Below, piece by piece: positions 50,958-60,358 of a stretch of DNA of 64,000 nt. Location: NCBI RefSeq assembly GCF_000165395.2, contig NC_010575.1, positions 2,031,001 through 2,095,000 on the forward strand. The letters are read 5' to 3'. This stretch comes from Babesia bovis T2Bo (taxonomy: Eukaryota; Apicomplexa; Aconoidasida; Piroplasmida; Babesiidae). Below the pieces are notes generated by a model. It did no database searches. It was not told the DNA's origin and worked only from the letters and a program-made list of their open reading frames with translations. Position numbers and translations under genes: made by a program. How positions within the stretch are numbered: the first letter of the stretch is position 1; the number at the start of each line of letters is the position of its first letter.

Positions 50958-52073
50958 ATGGCAGCTTTCAGCAAGGCTACTGGCATTTACAGCGCCAAGC
51001 TCGGCCTCTACATGTACGCCGTTGCTCTTCAGATGATCATTGGTTACTTCATGATCCTTTGCTCACCAAACAAGTTGAACATTGGTGGTCTTGTTCGCGC
51101 TCGTAGCGTTGAGGACATTCAGAACGTCGGATTCGATGTTATTCAGGGTGCTGGTGTTGTACACATTCTTTTCGCAGTGCTCACTTTTGCTCTTCTCATT
51201 TTGGCACACTTCGTTACTAGCTGCTTCAAGATTCCCATGCTTATTGTTACCATTGTGCAGACAGCCTACTGCTCATTCACTGCTGGTGTTTGCGCACTCT
51301 ACCTCCAGCGTGGTTACGACAACATTACTCAGACCATTCAACTCCTTGCCAAGCAGGCTATCGGCACTGTTGTTCCTTCTTTGAACCAGTTGTTGGTTGA
51401 CAACCGTAACATGCTTTACGGTATTGGTATTTTGGCTGTTATTGCTACTTCCTTCTTGCAGAAGGCTCAGGTTGTCAAGGGAACTGACAGCAGTACTCAG
51501 GTTATGGTTGTAATTCCCTGTGTTAGTCTTGGTTTGGGTATTGCCTTTGCCCTTACTGCTCCTTGCAGGGACTACAGGACCTTCACTCTTGGTTTCTTCT
51601 GGGCTTTGGCTTGCATTATTGGTGATGTCATCAGCTCTGTCAGCAGATTCTTCTGCTTCAAGCCATTCAAGTTGTTCATGTTGGCTGTTTACGCTGGTAT
51701 TTGTTTGTTGTCTGTTATTACCATTGGTGTTTGCTCCAAGATTTACAGCAATGGTAAGATTGACCTTTCTGGTTACCTCGATGTTGTACACGGTACCATC
51801 AAGGCTGCTGCTGACAAGGCTAGTGAGCAGATTAAATACGACGATGTTGACAGGTACATTGGCAAAATCACTACCCGTTACACCGATGAGGAACTCAACG
51901 TATTCATGGGTAACGGTATTTTCCTTTTGGTTGTTGTGATGCTTTCTATTGTTTGCCTTCTTTTCGGCGTTCTTGCTCTCTTCTACTCTATCTTCAGGTT
52001 CTTTGACAGGAGCCGTGACTCTGACGAGGCCAATGTTGGCAGCGACAAGGCAGTCAAGGTCGTCGTCAGCTAA
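50958..52073 (+). CDS. Polytopic membrane protein, strongly biased codons
   Basis: A 371-residue single-exon protein with about eight predicted membrane helices (near residues 14-36, 66-88, 92-112, 150-167, 182-202, 208-226, 236-260 and 325-350) and a loop of about 65 residues between the last two (SGYLDVVHGTIKAAADKASE). The C-terminal tail is short, charged and cytosolic-looking. No family is recognised; it could be a lineage-specific piroplasm membrane protein. Codon use differs from all neighbours (nearly only AAG for Lys, many GTT, GCT, CTT, GGT, TTC), which suggests high expression. The start context AAAATGG is strong. Only 74 bp separate it from the next gene. Confidence 0.85.
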   Translation: MAAFSKATGIYSAKLGLYMYAVALQMIIGYFMILCSPNKLNIGGLVRARSVEDIQNVGFDVIQGAGVVHILFAVLTFALLILAHFVTSCFKIPMLIVTIVQTAYCSFTAGVCALYLQRGYDNITQTIQLLAKQAIGTVVPSLNQLLVDNRNMLYGIGILAVIATSFLQKAQVVKGTDSSTQVMVVIPCVSLGLGIAFALTAPCRDYRTFTLGFFWALACIIGDVISSVSRFFCFKPFKLFMLAVYAGICLLSVITIGVCSKIYSNGKIDLSGYLDVVHGTIKAAADKASEQIKYDDVDRYIGKITTRYTDEELNVFMGNGIFLLVVVMLSIVCLLFGVLALFYSIFRFFDRSRDSDEANVGSDKAVKVVVS

Positions 52074-52147
52074 ACTGAAAACATAACATCAATTTAATTG
52101 TAGTGTGTAACCCATGTGTGTAGCTGTTAAAATGTGTTTCATAAACA

Positions 52148-54787
52148 ATGTCGGATGACGACATTAAGGGTGAAGTATTTATTATTGGTAAATATCGTGG
52201 TAAAACTTTTGAGGAGGTATATCGCACGGACGCGGGATACGTTTCATGGGCTAAGCAGATAGACACACCTACTGGGCAGCTCTTTCGTTTCCGCTTATAC
52301 ATACATAATCGTGAATCTAATACAAGTGGGAATGCAGCACCGTCTTTTACAACTGCTGCTGTAAAACCGTTTAATCCATCTCAGCCACTTCCCAGTGTGC
52401 GTCCATCTGTTAGTAACAGCTCAACGGCTCCTAAGGAATCACTAGGACGTTGCTTAGATGCAAAATGGCGTCGTCTAACAGATCGTCGTGAGGATGACTG
52501 TGATAAAAATGACGAGTTCGAATTACACCGTTGGCGAGCCAAACGTGCCAATACCGCTAAAGGCGATTTTAATGAGTTGACCACTTTACAGGATATTCTT
52601 AAGGTAACCGTTGACAATGACAAGCCGAATGAGAAGGCTATTACACTCTCGGATACATCCCCTGAGTCTGTATCAACTATGGTCTCCATTTTCGACAATT
52701 CTAGAAAAAGCAGGGTAATTGTCAGTTCTGGTAGCGTCAGATCATCTGCTAGTGGCAGCCCGGTTCAAGTTGAATATAAGTCACCTTCTGGTGAAAGTTC
52801 ATTTTCCTTGGACAACAGCAGTACTGAGTTGCTTGAGGACATTAAGGACCTAGAGGAATCGGGTGCATTCAAGGATTTTCCATCTAGTTTTATTACTGAA
52901 GCTACTGGATTAACGGCATCTTCAGGTCTAGCAGATACAGAAGCTACGTCTTCTTCCGGTATACCAGATTCAAATGACACTAATGATGGAAGCTCTACTC
53001 TACGTATTGAGGGCATGCTCGCTCTGGTATTATATTCTGACTCCGAATTTTACATAGCATACCAAAAACCATCTGCCAATGGTCTTCCATCATGGACATC
53101 CGTTGTTCCTCCGGAACTATTCCAGTTTTTGGCATCTCTACAATGTGGAATGCGTAGTGTGAAGGATCAGCGTCACTCATATTTAATATTTCACGCTAAC
53201 CAATATGACGTCGTATTGAAGGCACTGCGCAAGGCACTAAGTAAGAAAAAGTGTCCAGTGGACCCTATTCCCAACTTTATTCTTCGTTCATTTTCTGAGT
53301 TCGATAGGTATGCCCGGAAAATCAACCTGCCTGAGAAGACGCAAGACTCACTTTCTGGCCATTTGTGCCCGTATACATCTAATAACTTGGATAATGTCCA
53401 TACCTTGGTTGGTGATGAGCTATACAACCAATTGAAGCCATTTCAACGCGAGGGCGTTAATTACGGTATACGTCGAAACGGACGTGTGTTGATTGGCGAT
53501 GAAATGGGTTTGGGTAAAACACTTCAAGCTCTTGCTATATCGGCTTTCTACAGGATAAACTGGCCCTTATTGATTATATGCCCATCATCCCTACGTTTCC
53601 AATGGCGTGAGCAATGTCTCCGTTGGTTGCCTCATTTAGTAAAATCTGATGATATTTGCATGATCATGACTGGTAAAACGGAGTACACTGATGAAACAAA
53701 GATTGTGATCACATCATACGATCTATGTGTGAGTAACCGTAGATTGCGGCATGGGTTTGAGACGATCATCTGTGATGAATCTCATTACCTAAAGAACCAA
53801 AATGCCAAGCGCACTCAGTTTATCACTCCACTGCTTAAGGAGGCAACTCGTGTCATATTACTATCGGGAACACCATCGTTGAATAACCCGGCTGAGCTAT
53901 ATGAGCAGCTCTCGTGCCTCATTCCTTCGTTTTGTTCGTCCAGTACGTTTGTTGAGCGATATTGCGAAAAGCGACTACACTGGTTTACCAAACGTATGAC
54001 CTATTCCGGCTCTCAGCATGCCTCGGAGTTGCATATGTTTCTCGTAAAGACTGTTATGATACGTCGTCTGAAGGAAAATGTGCTAAACGAGCTACCTCCG
54101 AAAATCCGCTCCAAGGTGCCTATCTACATCGCACCTGATATATTACGCGGCTTAAGTAAAACGGGACCGGCAATCATCAACAGCAAGCCTAATTTCAATG
54201 CCCCGAATACTCAAGAGGTGTTTAGGAAGACTGGTGAGGCTAAGGTCAAGGGTGTATGTGACTACGTTTTACACCTAATTAAAAGCTCGGTGAAGTTTAT
54301 TATCTTTGCGCACCACATGTTCATGATGGATGCCATTGAACAGGTTCTTAAAGCGCAGCACTGCTGTTACATGCGTATTGACGGTTCCACTAATGCGCAA
54401 CAGCGTGAATCGCGTGTTACTGAGTTTCAGAACAATAGTAAGTGCCGTGTAGCCTTGCTATCACTGACTGCCTGTGGTGTTGGTCTTAACTTAACGTCAT
54501 CTTCTACTGTAGTATTCGCTGAATTACATTGGGTACCAGGTCAGATGATCCAGGCAGAGGATCGTGCCCATCGTATGGGCACCAAGCACCGTATTATTAA
54601 CATTCACTATTTGATTGCTGAGGGGTCCATTGAAGAGACTATGTGGCGAGTTGTAAGCCGCAAGTGGGAGACCGTCACTGCTACACTGAACGGCGAGGTA
54701 TCTAACCTCGCGATGACCAAAGAGTCTGAGAAGGCATTTATTAATGAAATGGCAGCTCAGTATAAAATTACTGAATTACTAAAGTAG
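52148..54787 (+). CDS. SMARCAL1/ZRANB3-like annealing helicase
   Basis: An 879-residue single-exon SNF2-family ATPase. The helicase core (about residues 425-860) has LKPFQREGVNYGIRRNGRVL, Walker A GDEMGLGKT, motif II DESHYLKN, motif III LLSGTPSLNNPAELYE, and the C-lobe FAHHMFMMDAIEQVL, SLTACGVGLNLTSSSTVVF and QAEDRAHRMGTK. This closely fits SMARCAL1/ZRANB3, which rewind ssDNA at stalled forks. Residues about 290-370 resemble a HARP-like module. The first about 45 residues (EVFIIGKYRGKTFEEVYR, DAGYVSWA) resemble the small domain found at the C-terminus of exonuclease X. A disordered Ser-rich linker lies between. Confidence 0.88.
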   Translation: MSDDDIKGEVFIIGKYRGKTFEEVYRTDAGYVSWAKQIDTPTGQLFRFRLYIHNRESNTSGNAAPSFTTAAVKPFNPSQPLPSVRPSVSNSSTAPKESLGRCLDAKWRRLTDRREDDCDKNDEFELHRWRAKRANTAKGDFNELTTLQDILKVTVDNDKPNEKAITLSDTSPESVSTMVSIFDNSRKSRVIVSSGSVRSSASGSPVQVEYKSPSGESSFSLDNSSTELLEDIKDLEESGAFKDFPSSFITEATGLTASSGLADTEATSSSGIPDSNDTNDGSSTLRIEGMLALVLYSDSEFYIAYQKPSANGLPSWTSVVPPELFQFLASLQCGMRSVKDQRHSYLIFHANQYDVVLKALRKALSKKKCPVDPIPNFILRSFSEFDRYARKINLPEKTQDSLSGHLCPYTSNNLDNVHTLVGDELYNQLKPFQREGVNYGIRRNGRVLIGDEMGLGKTLQALAISAFYRINWPLLIICPSSLRFQWREQCLRWLPHLVKSDDICMIMTGKTEYTDETKIVITSYDLCVSNRRLRHGFETIICDESHYLKNQNAKRTQFITPLLKEATRVILLSGTPSLNNPAELYEQLSCLIPSFCSSSTFVERYCEKRLHWFTKRMTYSGSQHASELHMFLVKTVMIRRLKENVLNELPPKIRSKVPIYIAPDILRGLSKTGPAIINSKPNFNAPNTQEVFRKTGEAKVKGVCDYVLHLIKSSVKFIIFAHHMFMMDAIEQVLKAQHCCYMRIDGSTNAQQRESRVTEFQNNSKCRVALLSLTACGVGLNLTSSSTVVFAELHWVPGQMIQAEDRAHRMGTKHRIINIHYLIAEGSIEETMWRVVSRKWETVTATLNGEVSNLAMTKESEKAFINEMAAQYKITELLK

Positions 54788-54977
54788 CGCCATGTAACAT
54801 TATCTAATGCGTTAATACATACACTAATGTATTTTAGTTCCTTGATTATCTAATCACTTTATAAAGGGCAATCTCTAGTTATAATGTCTAACAGATTGCA
54901 TATATGGATAGAGAATGCCTAATCTACTGTTCAATACACTTTAAGTTACCATCTAGTCTACGTTAAGATGTCTAAAT

Positions 54978-57900
54978 TTACCCCGTGTTATCAGGTAGGT
55001 TCGACTCTCCTAAACCCATTTGCCGTGGCAAGGGCAGGGGTCGGGCAGTTACCATCTCTTGCGGCAATAATTCGTGTACGTTCTCGAATGTTAGTTCATT
55101 GGGGTCTATACCAAGCCTGTCCAGCATGTGCAGGAAACGCTTGTTGCGTTTAAGCTTACGCAGCTTTAGTTGAGCATCGTGTATACGCCTGTTAATGCTA
55201 CGTTTATCAATTCCTATTTCTGCATTGTCTATGCCTTCTGGGAAATAGGTATACGGCTTCAGTCGTGGACGAGTCCTACCTTGCCTTAGGAGAGTAGCCA
55301 ACTCATCCATAGATTCACTTTCATCAGCATTTATTTTACAGGTTTCTAGTTCATCTGGTGATAAATGTTTCCTAGCCATACGTCCTATGGTTTTCCTAGT
55401 TTTATCAGAATTGGTAACACTCTTTGCGATAGACTTTAATTTCCTAATTTCATCGTCTGTCATCTTCTTCGGTGTTTCATGAATTTCATCAAATCTATCC
55501 ACTTGTGGACTCACTGATCGTGTGGTATTACTATGACCCATGCTATCTAGATTGGTCACCGGGTTGTCAGGAGAACCATTTGATGACAAATGAGTATCCT
55601 CGGGTAATGGTCTCGGCTGTAACTTCGTCATCATATATAGACGTGTAACTGGATCCAAATTACGTTTCCTATGTTTGTATACATGACGTGTTGTTTTGTG
55701 TATCGTCTTTATTTTAGGGGCCTCTTCTTTAGCTTGTTCTGTAGACTCGCCTGTGGCATTCCGTACCTCCTGTAGGAGGTCAGATATATACTCTTCCGTG
55801 CTTGGTGTGATATATAATTGCCGAACAGGTTCCAGGCGACCTGTGGGCGGTTTGTAGTCCATGTTCCAGGTAGAACTGTCGGTATCCATAGACACCATCT
55901 CTGTGTGACCTTGGGTTTTGTTTGGACTGATGAACTTTGAAAGCCGTCCACTAAAGTCATCGTTTGGGCTGGAATCCTCCGAATAATCATCATAATCTGA
56001 AAATGATTCATCCGATAAGTCCTCATAGTCAGACATGTCTTCTTCCGAGCTATATTCCTCTAAATTGTCTACATCCGATATGACTTCATCCGACATACCT
56101 TCTTCATCCGATAGGTCTTCATAGTCAGACATCTCTTCTGGATAGTCTGTTTCTATTATTGGTGCCTGGAAATGGTCATCCACAAGTGCATCTGGAGTTG
56201 TATCTATGCAGTCATCCAAATTGCTTAAATCGTCATCAGGCTGTAAACTAACACCCAGTGTATTTATGGGTTCTGCCATTTTGTTTTTCGGCAGCTTTCG
56301 TTTGGACAGTGTATCTAGACATATGGCCATAGGGTCGCCACCAGCCTCTTCACACAGTTTGTCGAACATGGCTGGCCACTTGGTGATATCATCCTTTACC
56401 ATGGCGCATGCACCCCTTAGGGCACTTTTATCGTCATCCACTAATTTACGTGACGATGCAAATGGATTAAAGCCTTCCGATGCACGTATCATCGATGCCA
56501 ACTCATCAGCATCGCTGTCGTTATATGACTCCAACTCGGCGATTACCTTATCGGGATAGGACATATCAGTTCTAGACACTGGTTGCTCAGAGCTCGGTGC
56601 CAGTTCTTCCACATCTTCAATGGTTGCAGTACGTGATTCTGTATCCTTTATGCGGCTGGTATTGCTCGGTGGAGCATGGAAACGCTCCCATAGAGCCTCT
56701 ATGAGCTCACCACGTCGTTCCGGGCTGGATAGATCCTCTATCATAGCACCTTTGAAGTCGAAGCTCTCTCCCTGTACATCTCTTAATGCAGCTTGTACTT
56801 CACTGTTCATGCTTTTGAAGTATTGACCAGGGTCATCCTTATCAAATGGCGTGTAAACCTGTGGTTGCCATGTTCCAGGATCTCCATAACGATATATAGT
56901 TCGTTCTGGTGGTGGTGGCTCTATACATTCCTTGTTCAACTCAGCTATTTCCAAGGCTAACCGATTATATTCCTGTGTTGCCTGCCTCAACTTCCACTGT
57001 GGCATGTTATCAGCATCTTCCAGTACGCTATCCTTTTGCTTCTCCAGTTCAGCAACTCTTTTGCGATTTTGCAGGTACTTGACATATTCCACTGACGCAT
57101 TTCTACCGCACCCAAGTTCCGATAATAGGTCATCATAACCACCTATAACCTTCATGCGCTCTAGGTCTCGTGTATTTAACCTGCTTAACAGTGGCTCATG
57201 ATGCAATGGACTATATAGGGCCTGTTGTTCTGGCGTTTCCTGCCCTGTTACGCACCGTTTATACATCTCTTCTTGCAGTGAATTCTCACTTATTTGTATC
57301 CTGTTACGCACTAGATCTACACTTTTTATATAAAGTGTATTTATGTATGTGCCTATCCTGAACGGTTGCCTGGCCACACCCGTGAACTTTCGTGGTAACT
57401 TCCGATCATTCACGTGGAGAAATGCATCCACAGTGGCCCCTATATCCACGTAGTATCCAAACGGTGAACGCCTTCTTATAACCCCTGAGACGGTATCCTC
57501 TACACTATAGGAATGCAACGGTCTTCTTTCAATAGGAGCACCCGTGACACTTTCTAGCTTTGGTAAATCAAGAAGCGACAGCCTAATATAACCAGAGTCA
57601 GGATCTATGGATTTTACTATAACAATAATATCCTCACCAGACGACACGCTGTGATCCACTCGATCTATCCACCCCTCACTCATATCACGTGCGTGAAGTA
57701 CTCCATAAGAGGTAGCGCCTACATCTACCAATGCGTATGTTGGGAACGCCACGGCAACACGCCCTTTTATGCGCTCGCCAACTCTAAACAGCACTGGGTC
57801 TAATCTCCGTCTATGCCTCGTCATCTTCCATTTTTGTCTTCTATGCTCCGGTCTACCATATTTATCAACAGATCTCTCTGCATAGAGCTCTAGATCGTGC

Positions 57901-58187
57901 TCAACCATAGCCTTTACTACTCTTTTGCTCAGCAGATGTGCCTGTAAAGGGCATTTCGGTGGCCTTGGCGGCTCCGCCTCGAATCCGACATATTCGTTTT
58001 CCAGTTGGTCGACTGCATATCTCGTTAAAGGCCTGGCATCAGCTGCTAGAGTATACTGTAAACGACAATGGTTGTTCCAAGGCTTTATAACGTTATATCC
58101 AGGTAACATTTGGTTTCCATTACGTGAGCCATGTCCAACGAAGGCATACACCGTGCCCGTTATTAACGTCCAACCGATATGCCACAT
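54978..58187 (-). CDS. S1-domain protein with acidic repeats, possibly apicoplast
   Basis: A 1069-residue single-exon protein. The first about 20 residues (MWHIGWTLITGTVYAFVGHG) look like a signal peptide followed by a Ser/Asn/Arg-containing stretch, the bipartite layout used for apicoplast import. Two S1 RNA-binding domains follow: about residues 135-210 (GERIKGRVAVAFPTYALVDV) and about 225-305 (DTVSGVIRRRSPFGYYVDIG). Then come a coiled-coil region, a long disordered segment, an acidic Ser/Asp/Glu block with a repeated MSDYEDLSDE unit, and a basic C-terminus (KLRKLKRNKRFLHMLDRLGI). It resembles plastid S1-type ribosome factors in layout only. Exact family not recognised. Confidence 0.75.
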   Translation of the reverse strand: MWHIGWTLITGTVYAFVGHGSRNGNQMLPGYNVIKPWNNHCRLQYTLAADARPLTRYAVDQLENEYVGFEAEPPRPPKCPLQAHLLSKRVVKAMVEHDLELYAERSVDKYGRPEHRRQKWKMTRHRRRLDPVLFRVGERIKGRVAVAFPTYALVDVGATSYGVLHARDMSEGWIDRVDHSVSSGEDIIVIVKSIDPDSGYIRLSLLDLPKLESVTGAPIERRPLHSYSVEDTVSGVIRRRSPFGYYVDIGATVDAFLHVNDRKLPRKFTGVARQPFRIGTYINTLYIKSVDLVRNRIQISENSLQEEMYKRCVTGQETPEQQALYSPLHHEPLLSRLNTRDLERMKVIGGYDDLLSELGCGRNASVEYVKYLQNRKRVAELEKQKDSVLEDADNMPQWKLRQATQEYNRLALEIAELNKECIEPPPPERTIYRYGDPGTWQPQVYTPFDKDDPGQYFKSMNSEVQAALRDVQGESFDFKGAMIEDLSSPERRGELIEALWERFHAPPSNTSRIKDTESRTATIEDVEELAPSSEQPVSRTDMSYPDKVIAELESYNDSDADELASMIRASEGFNPFASSRKLVDDDKSALRGACAMVKDDITKWPAMFDKLCEEAGGDPMAICLDTLSKRKLPKNKMAEPINTLGVSLQPDDDLSNLDDCIDTTPDALVDDHFQAPIIETDYPEEMSDYEDLSDEEGMSDEVISDVDNLEEYSSEEDMSDYEDLSDESFSDYDDYSEDSSPNDDFSGRLSKFISPNKTQGHTEMVSMDTDSSTWNMDYKPPTGRLEPVRQLYITPSTEEYISDLLQEVRNATGESTEQAKEEAPKIKTIHKTTRHVYKHRKRNLDPVTRLYMMTKLQPRPLPEDTHLSSNGSPDNPVTNLDSMGHSNTTRSVSPQVDRFDEIHETPKKMTDDEIRKLKSIAKSVTNSDKTRKTIGRMARKHLSPDELETCKINADESESMDELATLLRQGRTRPRLKPYTYFPEGIDNAEIGIDKRSINRRIHDAQLKLRKLKRNKRFLHMLDRLGIDPNELTFENVHELLPQEMVTARPLPLPRQMGLGESNLPDNTG
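56007..56132 (-). repeat. Acidic coding repeat MSDYEDLSDE
   Basis: Within the S1-domain gene the ten-residue unit MSDYEDLSDE occurs twice, at 56103-56132 and 56007-56036, 96 nt apart, with related Ser/Asp/Glu units between and after. This forms a strongly acidic low-complexity block of about 60 residues. Confidence 0.8.
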
Positions 58188-58307
58188 TGGTAAATACTAC
58201 TGTAGGGCAATAGAGTCATACTACGCCGAAAACAGCGGGGAGTAATATCCCAGGTTCCGAGAGAGATGTGTTGCGTTAAGATACCCAGAGTTGTTTAACG
58301 TGCAGTC

Positions 58308-58949
58308 TTACTCCTCGTCAAGCGTGATTAACGACCTATCAACTAGGTGTATCACTCCATTATGGCATCGCAAGTTCCAACGCAATACTCGTGCTCCATT
58401 GACCATTGTATAGTCTGTCTTTACCCTAATATCACCACCGTTCTCTACGGAGAGACTTAGTCCATTCACTGCATTCAATGACGTCGGTGCCTCCCTGGGT
58501 TCGTTGAAAGTAAGCCAAGGCTGCATAGGTGACCCCGTTATATCGCGGTGTAACCATAAATCACGAGTAAAATGGGACCTCACGAAGTAGGACAGACGAT
58601 CGGTATTCTGATTGTCCAGATTCTGCATAATACTCGACATGAAGTCATCTATTGGTATGAATCCAGTGAAAGGACCCGGTAATGAAAACTCATGTCCCAG
58701 GGCGTAACCTGGAAATGATATAATATACAATAGACACCTACCGTGATATGTCTCTGGATCAAATAACGACCCAAATAATCGAGTAAAAGGGTTGGCTTTA
58801 CACAGGTTCACTACAGTCTGCCTGGAGTACCGATGTTCAAAACACCAGTACACTTTGCGATTTATTACTTCGGGATCCCTACTGACGTGCCGTAACCTTC
58901 CGGGGTTGATTGGCCTTGGACCCCAATTCAAAGGCCTACGTCGATACAT
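58308..58949 (-). CDS. Fasciclin (FAS1)-like domain protein
   Basis: A 213-residue single-exon protein. The C-terminal half fits the FAS1 fold: NGLSLSVENGGDIRVKTDY, then the H2-type ending ARVLRWNLRCHNGVIHLVDR with SLI, the most conserved FAS1 motif. FAS1 domains are usually extracellular or membrane-anchored adhesion modules, but no signal peptide is seen at this start (MYRRRPLNWGPRPINPGR). A 75-codon open stretch in another frame lies directly upstream (58930-59155 minus) and might hold a missing 5' exon, though no clean junction was found. Apicoplast or surface location cannot be judged. Confidence 0.7.
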   Translation of the reverse strand: MYRRRPLNWGPRPINPGRLRHVSRDPEVINRKVYWCFEHRYSRQTVVNLCKANPFTRLFGSLFDPETYHGRCLLYIISFPGYALGHEFSLPGPFTGFIPIDDFMSSIMQNLDNQNTDRLSYFVRSHFTRDLWLHRDITGSPMQPWLTFNEPREAPTSLNAVNGLSLSVENGGDIRVKTDYTMVNGARVLRWNLRCHNGVIHLVDRSLITLDEE

Positions 58950-59213
58950 ATGACCGTATCGGCATTTCTATTGACAATGAAATCGGTACTAGACCATAGA
59001 TTCCATGGGGAGGTGTGTACAGATATATCAACGAATAACCCATTATCGCCTACACATTTTGGCATACATGACCCGATCCACTCAAGAGTGTATATAAATA
59101 ACGGACTATAATAGCACTCAGGGATATAACTATGTATACATAACCTGCAGTGATACGATTAGACGTCACACCAATTTTGGTGTAACAAGGTTTATAGTTA
59201 CCCAGCTGTATGC

Positions 59214-59640
59214 TCACACCAAGAGGCGCTCAATGTGATCCTTGGCTTCAACAATCTGCTGGTTAAGGGGCGACCCTTCGCGGCTGATAATGGCGCAAGA
59301 AACCACGGGGCGCGATACTCCGCAAGCCCTTCCGAGAGCTATTTTGCTTTTGACGAATATGTATGGTATATTTTTGTCCTCGCATACGAGAGGCAGGTGC
59401 AATATGATCTCCAGGGGCTCGGCATCAGCAGCGAGCACAACGATTTCAGCAAGGCCACGGTTTAGAGACTTTGTTGCTGCAAACTGATTAAGATATACAT
59501 ACACACTGGTACCTACCTTCATTAGCTCCTTTCTTGAGCTGTTTGTAATTACACGCCTGCTGAACCAAGTCCAACAACACACTGTTCATCTCTTCGGTGG
59601 CCAGTGGGAAAGCCTTCGAGGTATTGTCTTCACCCGTCAT
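59214..59640 (-). CDS. SNU13: Snu13 / 15.5K box C/D and U4 snRNP protein
   Basis: Two exons, 59640-59517 and 59476-59214, with a 40-nt intron, giving 128 residues, exactly the human length. Snu13 binds kink-turns in U4 snRNA and box C/D snoRNAs, serving both splicing and rRNA modification in the nucleus. It is an L7Ae-family protein: [59 protein letters not shown] and [15 protein letters not shown] are near-identical to eukaryotic Snu13, and it ends ERLLV. The intron interrupts the conserved GANEATK motif and joining restores it exactly. Confidence 0.97.
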
Positions 59641-60358
59641 CGATTACACAATGTAAAAATAACACCAACTTCACAGAGATAATGTATTCGTTTCGCGCCG
59701 ATGGATGCAATCGGGCTTTGATTAAGGTTATGGCACTCGGGATACCCGATGCATATAAAATCGAGACAGAGTTAACACAACAACGTATATACTTAACAAA
59801 CTAGACAGTGTATATACATAATAATATCCATAGAACCCGGGAAAGTCGATGATGTCCACGAGAGATGCAACAGCGCGTAGCACACCCCAAGTATGAAGAT
59901 TCGATTTACTAATACGTACTATGCCGTGAGAATAGGGTTACACTAGTCCCACCAATGTATATATAACGACAAAAATGTCCATATGAACGGGAAAGTGAAG
60001 GACATTAACGATGGAATCCTTCTCCACCCCATACTTTCATGAGGCCTGTTAACGTAAGGCAGCTCTGCGCGCTACTTGAATATACAACAAAACATTACAC
60101 CTCACTTTATAACGTAGTTACACCTTCACTATATGCTTTTGGTTGTTGGTTATGCCCCTAATTTTTAAGAAACACAATATTCATTCTCTGCGGCCGTAGA
60201 TGTGCCACTGTAGTACATCATTTTTCATCGTCGGACCATTCCTGCATCGCAGCACATTTTCGCACATTGGATTGATTGTACGGAATCTGTGATTTGTTAT
60301 TGGAATACACTGCTAATAAGATTTTGCCTTAGTGAAGAGTATACTTTAGTGTGTCATC
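59641..60358. promoter_or_regulatory. Divergent promoter region Snu13 / SAM synthetase
   Basis: A 718-bp interval between divergent ATGs. It contains an imperfect duplicated block: about 59809-59895 and 59955-60045 share the order TGTATATA, a TCCATA word, GAAC.CGGGAAAGT and a downstream ACCCC or CACCCC. This may be an old tandem duplication of regulatory sequence. No RNA gene was recognised. Confidence 0.45.

Noticed and set aside
55000..55030. tRNA T-arm-like GGTTCGA sequence
   Set aside because: It lies inside the S1-domain coding sequence and no matching acceptor or anticodon arms were found around it.
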